Assembly (NCBI GenBank): GCA_947561585.1
Contig: CANNZV010000326.1
Coordinates: forward strand, 307,710 to 371,709
Direction: 5' to 3'
Origin: Caprella mutica
Lineage: Eukaryota > Arthropoda > Malacostraca > Amphipoda > Caprellidae
DNA length: 64,000 nucleotides
How positions within the stretch are numbered: position 1 is the first letter of the stretch; every line of letters begins with the position of its first letter. This document shows positions 43,226-57,000 of this stretch, in pieces. The notes beneath the pieces were generated by a model. It was not told where the DNA came from and made no database searches. It was given only the letters and a program-made list of their open reading frames with translations. A program made the position numbers and the translations under genes.

Positions 43226-45110
43226 TTAAAAATTCAGAGCTAAATTATATGCATGTTTACCATTAATATAATAATCCAATAGACATTGTACAATGTACAT
43301 TATCATATTAGAGTGATAAATTACAATTAAAAACTATTTGAATTTCTTTCAAATCTTAATCTTAAAAACAGAACTAAAAGTAAAAACTTTGATGAAGGAT
43401 AACTACAAGACTTCACTTCAATCCTTTTTTCAATTTCATTTATGAAGTTCATTATATAATAGCATAAATTATAAAGAATTTCTCCCACTTCTTTTTATCA
43501 TATAATTCCATCTTTCTCACCAAAACCAAAGGTCATGAATGCACTGACACCAAAAAATCCTTTTTTTCCGGGTTGATGCATACCCAACTAACGATATTGG
43601 AAAAACCGGTCATATCCGTGAACAGATTCTAGGAGCATTTCGGAAATATAAAAATAGCTGGAATAGGATATTTAAACCTCAATTTCAATACCATTTATAA
43701 TACGTTTACTCTGAAATAATGGCTAATGAGATAATAAAATACTATATTATGCTATGTATTTTAGAAAATTCCTAGTTCACGTCTTAACTGATTCAGGGAC
43801 GTGAACTAGGAAAGGGGTAATCATAAATTAATAATTTTCTTATGATGATAACTAGGGCTGTGACTGTAAGGCCTTACAAGATATGCTCTATAAGCTCTAA
43901 AAATATGCTTTATAAGCTCTAAAAATAAGGCTGTAAAAACGTTTCAGATTATGCTTTATAAGCTTTAAGAGCTCAATACTATGATGCATAAGCTTTTATT
44001 AATAGATATGCCTTCAAATATATAATAGTATGTAGTACAATATTTTCTTTTGATTGAAGAAAACAAGCAATAATCAAGGGGAACCCTATTATTATTCAAC
44101 TAAATAGGTATCTTTTACTAGGTATTTCAGGGAATATGAAACGAACTGATTAGTAATTTAGTGATTATGTATAAGAGATACTTTTATCTTCAAAGAAAAC
44201 TATTTAAACAAATAAATATAGCAACTCCTGATTTAACAAATGTAGATTTTACATTAAAAAAATTCATCACGAGAATTCATTTTCCATGGTAAGGGGCGCG
44301 TTAGCACCCTGTCAATGAAGTTAAATTTTATTAGTTGGTTGCACTATAAGTATATTCCGGGTGGCACCTCTATGGTTAAAAAATAAAAGGTTACTACCGC
44401 TTAGAATATAGTTTTAAAAATATTGTTAATTGCGGATAAGTTATTTAGGGTATTGTTTTTAATGTTTCGATCTTAAAATTATAAATGACCTCTTAACATA
44501 AATGAGTTTGTTGTATTGCACATTTCCTGATTGTTTAATGACGTAGCAGGGGGGTTCGGGGGCGATACGCCCCCGATTCATCTAATTCATAAGCTTCATT
44601 CATACCTGAGACCGAGACTGAATTTTCCAGTCAAATTTCATGTTAAATAAATGTCAAAACATGTCTCAAAAATCTAATGTTACGTGTCAGCTTATAACAG
44701 TTAATGTTATTCTATTTTAATAAATAAACTACACATTTAAGAAATAATAATTTCAACTTTTTATATTATTATTCTTTCAAAACACCATTATAAACAGAGA
44801 CAGAAATTTCCAAGAACGAAATTTCCCAGAGCCTACACAACACATTGAAATAGATAAATATACTGTCACTACAACTTTGCAGAACTTTCGGAAATCTTAT
44901 CAGTTAAAATTTCTAGAGCATTGGATTTAGTTTCCAATTCACATGTTACATACAAGATGACACAAACGGTCTAAAAAAAGATTATGCAGAACGAGTAATA
45001 ATTAAAATTATTTATAGAATGATTAATGATCAATTACTAAAAAGAAACAAGGATTGTTAGGTGCAGCTCCACTTCATGAATAACTGACTTTTATAAAATC
45101 AAAAACTGTG
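43226..45110. other. No gene; short hairpin and repeat scraps
   Basis: A perfect 13-bp stem (CCTAGTTCACGTC / GACGTGAACTAGG) lies at about 43770-43815. Tandem words of the type ATGCTTTATAAGCTCTAAAA lie at 43870-43960. A fragment of the GGTAAATTTGTGCTTTAGG MITE family lies at 44510-44590. No exon was seen. Confidence 0.4.
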
Positions 45111-45139
45111 CAATTTTATAATTCGAGTAATTTTGTTCA

Positions 45140-45295
45140 TTCGACCAATTCGATAAATCGAGCAATTGTTCGTTAGAACAATTGTTTTTCGAGCAATTGT
45201 CTTTCGAGCAATTGTTCCTTCGAGCAATTGTTCATTCGAGCAATTGTTTTTCGAGTAATTGTTTTTCGAGCAATTGTTTTCGAGCAATTTACCTA
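45140..45295. repeat. 16-19-bp tandem repeat (TTCGAGCAATTG)
   Basis: The word CGAGCAATTGT recurs about eight times with linkers of variable length. The block abuts an inverted-repeat element on its right. Confidence 0.75.
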
Positions 45296-45304
45296 GAACC
45301 ACTA

Positions 45305-46643
45305 GGCGGTGGCACTGCATCTGGACGCGTTATCATCACCGTGGTAGCACCGCGTGCAAAGTATACTGGGCAATTTCACCGCGGCAGTCAAAGTATAAGC
45401 ACATACACATTACACAGACCAGTTTAAATTAAAAGATATCCAAATACAGCTAATATTTAAAAAAAATATGTATATATTTTTTATATATAATAATTCTTAA
45501 CATAAATTTTTATATACATAATTTTCTATATACATATATATCTATTTACATAAATTAATATTTACATTATTTTCTATATACATATATATCTATTTACATA
45601 AATTTTTATTTAGATACATATTTTTTATATAGCAACATTTCTTTACATAATTTTTTAAATTATAGCTATATATTTTCATTCTTTTACTATTGATTCTCCA
45701 TTAATTTTGAATCAACATTCAATTTCTATTGAAACTCCGTCATTTATAACGGGGAAAGTACACTAGTTTTAAATATCTAGCGACTGTTGGTACGTTAAAT
45801 AACGAGGTATCAATTATTGTTACAACATCTCGTTATTGCATTATTTCTGATGTTATTATTAGGTATACACATTTTAAGGTATCTCCTAATACGAAAATTA
45901 TATTTTTCTGATGGTAAATATTCACATTCCTTCATTGTTTTAATATATTCATATATATTCTCATATAGACCTAATTCATTTTTGTATAATTTGAACATGT
46001 TCTTTTTTTCAAGCCAAAAACCAAACATTCCGCTGCTCTAAAAGTTAGGTTTTTATAAAAAGTTAGCTTTTTATAAAAGCTTAAAGTTAGATTTTTACAG
46101 AAGCTAAAAGTTAGCTTTTTATAAAAGCTAAAAGTTAGCTTTTTATAAAAGTTAGTTTTTTTATAAAAGCTATAAGTTAGCTTTTTATATTGCTCTAGAA
46201 ATAGCTTGTAGAATAATTAAAATAATCGTTAATCTTATAGAGCTGTGTGCATAATTCAGATTTTTTCAGTCAATATATACCTATAACTGAATAGTGTTGT
46301 AATTTATTATTTTTAGAATAACAGCAGAGATCTGGCGACAGATAACTAAAACACAAATAGGTACCTATAGGTTGATATATGACCAATAGCAAATTTAGAA
46401 GAATCATTCACTTGCATAGCCTATATCTCTAATATTTTTTTTAATAATCTGTAATGCCAATTGATGTTTAAATCACTGTATAGACTACAAAAAACACTGC
46501 AAAACGTATCTGGCGCAGCTTCACAGCCCAGTATACTTTGCAAGCGGTGAGAAGTATACTTAATTATAGTATACTTTGGATTTTAAGAAGCAGTAGCAAA
46601 GCAGTGGCACCGCGGCGGTATAACTGCCAGTATAGTATGGGCC
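45305..46643. mobile_element. Possible inverted-repeat element with AAGTATACTGGGC arms
   Basis: GCAAAGTATACTGGGCAATT near 45357 pairs with GCCCAGTATACTTTGCAAG near 46527, and 'ggtggcactgc' near 45308 pairs with 'gcagtggcaccgcgg' near 46600. The inside is very AT-rich and holds 24-26-bp units of AAAGTTAGCTTTTTATAAAAG at 46040-46190. Boundaries are uncertain. Confidence 0.5.
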
Positions 46644-46644
46644 T

Positions 46645-47239
46645 TAAGCCCGTATTACACTGTGGCGCTCGCCATAGCGGTGTTGTCTCTCTCTACAGAT
46701 ATGGCGCTCACTATTCTCAAAATTGCTATTACACTAGACGAGTCGATATGGCGGTGATCGTGCATTGAAATTTAGGGAAAATTGAAAAATTTACTATGAA
46801 ATGAATCGTACCAATAAAATTCGATGTCATCACGAATATATATTCAGTTAATTATCTTTTTGATAGTTGTGTGAAACAATTCCATGAGTATATATTAAAA
46901 CGTTTAATTCCATTGATTGTACGGCAACACTGGACACTACACAGAAGCGTTCATTCTTTTTTTGTATCGCGCTGTAGCCGGTCAAAGTCTTAAATAACTT
47001 TTAAAATGAAACAAAATACTTTTTTCACTACTTCGAATCTCTTTAGCAGGCTTGACAATTCCATCACCTCTAAAACGGTGGCGGTGTTGGTTCTATCGCG
47101 CAGTGAGCGATCACAATTTCGTGGTGCTCGCCAATACATTTTTCGCTATTAGAGAGAAAAGGGGCGGAGTTAGAGAGAAAAATAACAAAACTGTGGCGAC
47201 CGCCATAGCGAGCGCCACAGTGTAATACGGGCTTTAGCG
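46645..47239. mobile_element. PIF/Harbinger-type MITE (AGCCCGTATTACACTGTGGC ends)
   Basis: The left end AGCCCGTATTACACTGTGGC pairs with the right end GCCACAGTGTAATACGGGCT. Beyond this the arms continue as CGCTCGC.ATGGCGG with few mismatches. TTA lies directly outside on both sides, the 3-bp target duplication typical of PIF/Harbinger elements. No transposase is inside. Confidence 0.75.
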
Positions 47240-47475
47240 TCCTGCAATCGCTGCAACACTTCCTCTCTATAGAGTAGTTTATCATAACTCTATGGTTTTT
47301 TTATCAATTAATGAAATATACAAAATTAATGTATAATCATTAATATTATCATTTATAAGGTTGTAGTTTTCTGGTTCGTTAACTTTACTAGTTTATTTTC
47401 TGGTCCGTTAACTTTACTTGGCCCGTTTCTGGTACGTTATCCTTACCTGCTCCAAGTTATGTAACACAAAATGGT

Positions 47476-47985
47476 TTAACCCTGTAACGACCAACGGGAC
47501 TGAAAGGCCCGTTCTGGTGGATATATAGATGCATACTGTAAAAACTAATCGACTCGAGTTTCTGAAACTCCGTGATTTTAATTGTCTACGATATGTTTAT
47601 ATATCGAATATATCCGTAAAAAAACAATGCATCTCGTTTTGTTCAATTTAGTTTTATATCATCAGTATAACCAGGCGGGTTTCTGAAGCCTGGTGAAATA
47701 AAAGAGCTGTTGCGTCACTTTTTGTGTCAAACTTGCAAAATTACTTGCAAGAACATAAGCTAAAGTCAGCCCAACCATCCTAAGATCAATTTCGTCCAGT
47801 TCATTTTATTAAGCAGAACAAACAAACTAGAGTATGAGATGTTACTTTTGCCCTTCCAAGAAAGACAGAAATCTAAGATTTCTAAGTTAAAGGAGATTTT
47901 AACTATAAAATTATAATTAGCATGCCCATGAGGACATCCTGGTCTCTAATGCTATATATTTTTTCTGGTCTTTCTATAGGGTTAA
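47476..47985. mobile_element. piggyBac-type MITE (TTAACCCT...AGGGTTAA)
   Basis: TTAA lies at 47476-47479 and 47982-47985. The right end read inward is CCCTATAGAAAGACCAGAA, close to the CCCTAGAAAG start known for piggyBac elements; the left end CCCTGTAACGACC is more diverged. It is about 500 bp and non-coding. Confidence 0.65.
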
Positions 47986-48376
47986 ATTAATCAATTCAAG
48001 ACTTAGTGTCGCTGCTTATAGTTGGGGACCACTTAAGGACTTAGGGGGAACCGCTGGTCTAACAAGATGGTGCATTATATTCGAGTCAGGAATAAAGTAA
48101 AGAACCGAATTCAAAATATACCTATCTAGTAACAGATTAACTTTATTCTATAGTCCATAATTAACGGCGAGCACGTAATGTGCCCACTATATTGAATACA
48201 ATGGTTGGCATATAATATGCATAATTCCATCAATACAAATAGTATGCATTTTAGTTCAGCATATATTTCAGTGACTTTTTTTTGTATTTTTTTATGCGGC
48301 AGGAATATAAATTTCAAAGATTAGAGATTGTCATATAATATGTGCATTGTGCATATAACGACAAAATTTATGCATA

Positions 48377-49942
48377 TACAGGGTAGAGCAAATCAAATGC
48401 CCTACTTCAGAATATTTTTTTATAAGAAATATCCTTCTATAATTATTTATCGTTTTATTCAAATCAGTAGCAGTGCCGTTTGTGTGATATTTCTTTTGAA
48501 GATGACATCAGGAAGATGATGGCCATCAATATCGATGCACATTTAAAAACGATGTCTGAAATGTTCTGCAGTGATTTCCTGTCGAGTCCGCATGTTCAAT
48601 ACTTCTAAATTTTGTGTCCAACTTTTGAACACGTATCTCCTTCAAATATTTCCACAAGAAAATGTCGCAAATACTCGAATCTGGTGAAGTGTAAAGCAAC
48701 CATCAAAATGGTTGTTTCTGGGCCACTCGACATTATCCCTCCGACAGAGGAGTCGTACCGGGAACATCTTTCACAATTTGACCATTGTAACATTCGCAGT
48801 GTGGACTGGGTCTCCATGTTGTTGGAAACAGATGTCTCCCATATTTCTTTCCTCACTTAATTCTTCAATTGTGGTTCAAGAAAGCTTTTCAATATCGTAA
48901 GCTAACGTTAAGAGTTGACGGTGACTTCAGATTTAAAAGAAATCTAAAGAATAGTAATAAAGAGAAGCTGAGATATCTCTAAAATTAACCAGATAGAAAA
49001 TCCAACTGATTAACGTCTGGACTCCTTGCTTGCTAGACGTCTTAGCTTATGAAGGGTGAAAAGTTACTTTGAATCCAGGTTTGTGTCAATTTGGAGCAGA
49101 GTGATGGTGCCAAGTCCTGTTTGAGACTCCATGGTGAAACCAGAAATTGTTCTTCAGCCCATGCTTGCAGCTTTGATTCCAGAATGAGAGCTAGATGTAC
49201 CGTTCTAAATTCAATTTAACCCCACAAGACACAAATACGAAGGGAGATCTTTCAGCGGCCATCATAGATGTCAAAATCATCATTGCAGTCTGTTTTTTTT
49301 TACGTCTCGTCACAATCTTTTCCGCTGTTGAACTTCGGATGCTCCTAATATATATCTTCAGATGGTTCCCAACTGGCAGAAATTCAATTTTCTTATCTGT
49401 AAACACCAAGTGAAGAAGCGTACCTTCAGCTATCTTATTGAGGATGTGACTAGGTCTTTTGGCTCTTATTGACCTCATGTTCCAGCATTTTGTATGGGTC
49501 AGTTCCTATCAGAGTCAATACAATGAAGTTTTTGTAGTACTTATTTCTGCTGCCAGTTTACGATGAGATCGACGTGGCTTTCGACACAACTTCTCATGCG
49601 TTTTTCGATCAACTTTTTAGTCCATACGCTTCCCTTACGGCATCGTCCCGGTTATCAGAGGTTGAATCAGTCTCCTTGAACTTTCTAACAATTTTCAAAA
49701 CAGTTGATATATGCATTATAAACTTCTATGCAATGTATGAATTAGTCTCAACTTCTTAGTTGAAATTGATCACTATATTTCGATCTACAGCTATGATACA
49801 AAATTTATGTTTGAAATCTAGATTCCTGAAATTTTAAAATTAGGACAAGTTCAAGATGGTAACTGATTAATTATGTTGTACACATATTCAGAAAATCTGT
49901 TTGATACTCGAAACTTGTTGCCTTAATTCTGAGACACCCTGT
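48377..49942 (-). mobile_element. Decayed mariner-like transposon (ACAGGGT ends, TA flanks)
   Basis: The ends are ACAGGGTAGAGCAAATC and, inward from the right, ACAGGGTGTCTCAGAATTAA. On the minus strand, broken transposase segments appear in order: an N-to-core piece around 49480-49190 containing LLHLVFTDKKIEFLP, then FQQHGDPVHTANVT near 48820, then TRQEITAEHFRHRF and DIDGHHLPDVIF near 48590-48500. Frameshifts and stops separate them, so it is inactive. Confidence 0.75.
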
Positions 49943-51084
49943 ATTGATGAAGAGTTTAGAACAGAAATTAAATTAAAAATTAGTTTAGGGGAACATATTA
50001 TCATAAATACTTGTAGAATCCATTTTCTTCCTATATTGATTTGATTTGAAAGTAAAGACCTTGTTAATTATTGAGACAATTAGTATCTTATCTCTATGAT
50101 AACTAATTATAGGTAGGTAAGTACTCTCACACTCAGTGTCACTGAAGCTAACTTTGAGAAACTGTGGTGTCTTCGTACATCTTCTTGATTTGATTACCTT
50201 TTCATATTTAATGTGTTTTTACATCACATCGTATCTTTGAAAACTGTTCTTAAAGTTTTAATGTGTTTTTACAATAAGGGTGAATGAAAAGGTAGGATTC
50301 TTGTCGAAAAGTTGCATCTTACTGCACTATTATTGATGCAAAAGTTATTGCAAATCATGCAACTTCCTCGATCAGTCAAGTTACTTTAAATTATGTAATT
50401 GACCATACGATTTGAAATCTAATTTAATAACTCAGGGTGTTTCGTAATGAAATATTATTTTGGGTAGGTTAGTTGTAGAAAAGTAAAGATGACTAATTAG
50501 AAGTAGGTACCCAAGTAATTTAGAATAGAAATAATTAATAATTATCGAGAGATAACTGAGACAGGAAGAATACTTTTCTTCATATAAGTTTTAAAAATAA
50601 TTTACATGTGAATGAATATTCCTATGCGAATAATCATTAATGTAACCAACTAAGGTTTGATAATCATAATATTAATTCTTCCATCAATAATATGGAAACG
50701 AAGATTAAATAGAAATTAAATCATATTGGTACGTGAGCAAATTTTAAAAATCATGAAAAATAAATAAAGGAAATGTATGTTTAATTTAATTTGCATATAG
50801 TGAGTAGGTATACAACTATACATGCCAATATCATAATTGAAAATGAATTATTTTAAGAAATAATATTATTTTCAGTCCTTTTTCTCTCCAATAAATAATT
50901 TCATTTGCGTAGGAAGCAATTGAAATTTAATCTTACGACTTGAGGAGACATAGTATACATATATTCAATATTTTCAATTATTTACTCCAATCCCTTCATT
51001 TACATTACAGGTGTTACTGTTCAACAGAGTGATGTAATATTATTTCGAATAGTGGTACACTGATATACTTTTATAGGATTCAAA
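49943..51084. promoter_or_regulatory. Upstream region of the amino-acid transporter gene
   Basis: A good acceptor (TTCATTTACATTACAG ending at 51010) lies 74 bp before the start codon, so the first coding exon probably continues from an untranslated exon somewhere upstream. No promoter element can be defended, and no other feature was seen. Confidence 0.35.
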
Positions 51085-54000
51085 ATGACTGATTCAATTT
51101 CAGTGCAGAGTTCTGTTTCGTGAGTATTAGTAATGAAGTCTAATTTTTAATGTTAATACACCTTTATTTTTATTTTATTTTAGTGTAGGAAAAATCTTTC
51201 TCACATATAATAATTAATTGTTCAGTGAATATTTCATAACCATTTCTTGTTTGAATGTGCATGATAACCTCAACTCCAAATTATTAATTTAAATTTATTA
51301 AAGTAGTATAGACCTATAAGTAAATAGGCAAAAAGGACGATATGTCAGTTCCGTATAAGATTAGGTAGAATTCTCTGTTTATTTTCTATGGCCTCACCAT
51401 TATTTCTCTGTGGGTAGTTACCTCTTCTGTTATGGGTGTTAATTGTCCTTTTTTTAAATCTTATTTTCTAAGCGCCTTCACAAAACTATTGATGCAAATG
51501 GAGAATATATACATAAAGCAAAACCTTTTCTATCCTTCAAATCTTGCTTTTCTATTATGATCATTCTGAATTCATTATAATGTCGTTGTTTAATAAATAT
51601 ACTGTGAAATGACTGAAATCCGAGTAACGTTAAATATAACACACCCTGTAGTCGTACTCTTTTACTATCCAATTAGTTTGATTGATTGAGAGAGTGTCTC
51701 CAGCGATCAATTAATGCTATCATCTGAAGTCAATATACCAGAGATAACAGTCGCTCTACACTTCTTATCAGATAATGACTTGTGGTGAGTAAAGCACTAA
51801 AGAACAACAACAGAGGAGTGCTGCTGTACTAAAGCCAGATAGAAATCAAAGTATACGTTAAATGAATGTAAATATGTACTAGAAATATGGTTTGAAGATA
51901 ACTTTAATAAGGTTTTGTTACCCTTAAATTATTTACCCTATAATTCATTTCTACTTATATAGTTCGTGTTTTCTGCATTGCAGAAGTCACACAGGCGTGG
52001 CAATACCAGCTCAAAATAATGTCAGACCGGGCATGTCATGGAAACTCACAGCCTTCTTCCTGGTGGCTCAAATGGCTGGGGCTGGATTTCTCTCCCTACC
52101 AATGGCACTCAGAAACACAGGTCTGTGACCCTCAGCATAAAATCATAGGAATAATGCTTCTTTAGGGACAATTTCCTAATACTGTTACAATATAAAAACA
52201 ATATTGAAAGAATTTTAGAACAATTTTTCCCCTAGAAAAATTTCTTCTTGTGATGCTAAATTATTTTTGTGTCACGACTATGCATTGCATTTCGGAATTT
52301 TTACTTAAAGATTATTCCTACTTTAAGTATCAGAAAATTGGAAAGATACAATTTGAAGAAAATCTTACCACGAGTGTATACGCTTCATCTAACATGTCAT
52401 ATGTTTTCAATCGATTAGATTGCTGTGACTCAGACATGTATAAAAAATATAAAATTCAATGCACTCCATTAACCCATTTCCCCGAACTTTGCATCTAAAT
52501 CTGTCTTTCTGATTCATGAATATTTTATAAACTCAGAATACACTACAAACATTTGATTCTAATAAAGAATCAAAAACTTTAATGATTTCACTGGGTTTAT
52601 TCGAACAGGTTGGATCGGTGTCTTTATGATGATAGTGTTCTGCGCAGCTGTCGGTCTCTCCGGCACCAGACTGGGTACCTGTTGGGTCATTCTTGAAGAG
52701 AGGTGGCCTGAAGTTTACCTGGAACAAATCAGACAGCCTTACATGGAGATAGGCTACCGGGCTATGGGACCCCACGGCAGGTAATGCTTTTAGTTATACT
52801 CAACTTCTTCTATCTCAGCATTCAACACGGAAAAGTAATTCATATTTTGTTCAAATCCTACATATATTGGTAGAAAAGCTATATTCTTACTGGACGATTC
52901 GTGGAATATTTGGGTTCTAGTACAAAAAGAGAAAAGTCATTATAAACTTTATTTTAAATCCGTGTTAATAAACATTATTAATTCGTTCAATTCGTTTTTT
53001 TCTGATCATCATTGCTTTTAATATATGGGCACTTCACCTTATAAATTTATTTAGAGAAAGTTTCCGCTGTGCACATTGCTGTTGATGGAAATTTCTATGC
53101 ATCAATGGAATATTCAACTTTCATTTTTTTGTTTATTACATTCTAAAACTTCCCGAGTGTTCAAACGAGATCAAAATTAACCTCAAATAAAGAACCAATC
53201 GCAACTTCAGGTGCAGGTTTCATGGATAGGAAATAAAATAGTGGGCTCGGCTAAATTTACTTATTTTATCTTATTTATCGAGTATTTGAAACTAATCCTT
53301 TGTCGATAATGTCGAACCTATCGATTACTCTGAATTCATCCTAATTTCCCCAGGCGTCTCTGCATGGCAGCGGTTCTGATTACCCTGATAGGAGGTACCA
53401 CAGTGTTCATGGTTCTCATCGCCCAGATGCTGAATGCTCTGATGCCTGCCCTGTCAGTGTGCGAGTATGTCCTCATAGTGGGGGCAGTCCTCATGCCCTT
53501 CACTTGGCTAGGCACCCCTAAGGACTTTTGGTGAGTCCTATTCTTTTGTGAGGCCTATTTCACACGGGGCATTTTTTTTTTCAACAAACGTGCAGCATGA
53601 AAAACTCCCAATCAAAGTGGACAAACAGTACACAATTTACACATACGTTTATTCTGCCATAACATTTTTTCAGGGTCCATTTCCTTTGTAGCAGCATTAG
53701 AAAAAGGCCCTTGCCTTATAGTTTGCATTACCTGCCATCAGTGTGAATATATGATTAATTAAGCAATTTGAAATAAAGTTATCCTTTTATGGGTATTTAT
53801 TTTTGTACATTATAATATTCTATATAACTTAAATATGAGTCACTCAGTATAATCAAAATTTTGAATCTTCGTTATTTTCCTGTTTAAATTCAAATTATTG
53901 GGTATTTTTGGAAGCATATTCCGTGATTTAGGTAATGATTTACTAGCTATTTACCGACCAATGAGTAGAATTGACTATTCCAAGATATGGGAATCTTCTG

Positions 54001-57000
54001 CGGTATTCCCTTCTGTGTTTGTATCATTTATATGGATAAACGTATCTAAAGTAGACAGAATGCTATTTTGTCATTTCTTATCTTATCAGATGAAAGGTTA
54101 CAAGAGATATTTTGAAGACGCGTATTTCCCTGTTTATGTAGATAAGTATTCATAATATTGTATACATACACATGATAGGTATACTGTAAATATGGTAGAG
54201 AAAGCAGTATTACTTTTTAGAATTGAAATGAATGAAAGAAAATATGATAGAAGTTTACAAATATTTCATATTTTATATTTATATTTTATGGATATTGAAA
54301 CATTTCTTAGATTCAAACACCAAACACGTTTTACATATTTCATTTAAATGAACTGATATATTTTATAATGAATGGATGTCATAATATATAAATCATTTCC
54401 ACACAGAGAAAAAGATACGAGTCAAATTAACTCAAAATTCGAGTTTTTTAGCATAACCCAAAACCGGCTCATAAATAAGAGTCAGTTTGACTCATCCTAA
54501 CATTTTACTCAAAAACAAGAGTCATTCGACTCATAATTCATAGTCAGATTGACTCAGGTAGAGTCAATCAAGAAAAAAGACTCCAATATTGAAGTTTTGC
54601 CAGCCTTGACTCAAAAGATGAGTCGGGTTGACTCGCTTATAATAATTTAAAAACTGAAATATTGTAAATTAAATTAAGTTTATAATTTAAGAGAATGAAA
54701 TTTTCATTTGTTCATCTGCAATGCTACGTATTATAATGAACTGGTTATTCATCAATGAGAAATCAATATTAAAAGAAAAAGGAGATAGTCGTCATTCTTT
54801 GGAAATTGTACTATATGATTTTATACATAAATAGCTATAACTCTTCTATTATTTTTCAGGTACTCTTAAAGACATAAATGTAGGTACTCATAAATGTACT
54901 GATCTTTGAATAAATTTTTGAATCTGCAGAATCCTAATTTCTATTGTTTCCACCAGGCAGGCCTCTGTAGCAGCAGTCATTGCCACAGCTTTCACCTGTT
55001 TGGTGGTATTCATTGAGCTGTTCCTCAAAGAGGTGAGATAGGGCCATCTTTATTTACGCTCTATTGTAATCATTGAGCTGTTCCTCAAAGAGGTGAGATA
55101 GGGCCATCTTTATTTACACTCTATTGTAATCATTGAGCTGTTCCTCAAAGAGGTGAGATAGGGCCATCTTTATTTACACTCTATTGTAATCATTGAACTG
55201 TTCCTCAAAGAGGTGAGATAGGGCCATATTTATTTACACTCTATTGTAATCATTGAGCTGTTTCTCAAAGAGGTGAGATAGAACCATTTTTATTTACGCT
55301 CTATTGTAATCATTGAGCTGTTCCTCAAAGAGGTGAGATAGGGCCATCTTTATTTACGCTCTATTGTAATCATTGAGCTGTTCCTCAAAGAGGTGAGATA
55401 GGGCCATCTTTATTTACGCTCTATTGTAATCATTGAGCTGTTCCTCAAAGAGGTGAGATAGGGCCATCTTTATTTACGCTCTATTGTAATCATTGAGCTG
55501 TTCCTCAAAGAGGTGAGATAGGGCCATCTTTATTTACGCTCTATTGTAATCATTGAGCTGTTCCTCAAAGAGGTGAGATAGGGCCATCTTTATTTACGCT
55601 CTATTGTAATCATTGAGCTGTTCCTCAAAGAGGTGAGATAGGGCCATCTTTATTTACGCTCTATTGTAATCATTGAGCTGTTCCTCAAAGAGGTGAGATA
55701 GGGCCATCTTTATTTACGCTCTATTGTAATCATTGAGCTGTTCCTCAAAGAGGTGAGATAGGGCCATCTTTATTTACGCTCTATTGTAATCATTGAGCTG
55801 TTCCTCAAAGAGGTGAGATAGGGCCATCTTTATTTACGCTCTATTGTAATCATTGAGCTGTTCCTCAAAGAGGTGAGATAGGGCCATCTTTATTTACGCT
55901 CTATTGTAATCATTGAGCTGTTCCTCAAAGAGGTGAGATAGGGCCATCTTTATTTACGCTCTATTGTAATCATTGAGCTGTTCCTCAAAGAGGTGAGATA
56001 GGGCCATCTTTATTTACGCTCTATTGTATTCATTCATCTCATTCAGAGAAAAAAATTAAATTAAAATTTATTTTATATCAAACTACGTAGCAATAGCAAG
56101 AAAGCTCTAATATTGTATATAAGCAAATAATTGTTCGACTAGTAAAGTAAAATCATTTTTTTGGTGTATTATGATATTAGTAACAATTTAGTATTATAAA
56201 TTGATATTTTATTTCTTACGTTCAAAGCTTCCCGTTCCGAAATAACGAATCTTATAAAATTGGAAATTTTTGCTACGAAAACACTAGTCATGCATTCCTT
56301 GATTAATTTCAGTTACAAAAATGTAATCAACTTATAAGTCTAACATTTTTAATAGAAAAACGTAAAAGTATTTTATTAATTATAGTTAATTAGAGTAGAT
56401 ATAATGGAAGATGGGTGAGTACTTTGTTTTTTGTGACAGGATGTCGAGACAAACATCGTTCAGTACCCACACGCTACCGTTTCATCCTTTTCACTTGGTT
56501 TTGGCGCCATTCTTTTTGCTTTTGGCGGTGCCTCAACTTTCCCTACAATTCAGAATGACATGGCAGACAGGACTGAATTCTGGAAGAGTGTCATAGTGGG
56601 ATTCATGGGTGAGACACTTTCAATTAATAGAGAACTATATTATTAATCAAATTCATAAATTCACTGTTTTTGACTGATTCGTTATTATTTGGTTGATTTG
56701 ATGGCATCTGCAGATGGCATATACGTAAATATGATTTTAATTAATTATCCTAGTTAGGTAACTAAAACGCTTTTAAAATAATAACCAGTCCTATGTTATT
56801 TATAACTACCTATTAGGCACCTAGTTAGCTTCTATGTAGGTAAGCTCTCTAGGAAGTAAATATTATATATAATCTTATCTTATATAGGATAAGAACTGCT
56901 GCGTAATACCTACCTAATTAGCTTCTTTCAAACTTGTTCTGATTTATTTACAATAATTTAAGATATGTTAAAAAGCAGTTTCATCTTATATATCTCAGTA

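Noticed and set aside
55011..56030. CRISPR-like regular repeat
   Set aside because: Units are contiguous with no variable spacers, and the unit is plainly a copied exon-intron border in an animal gene.
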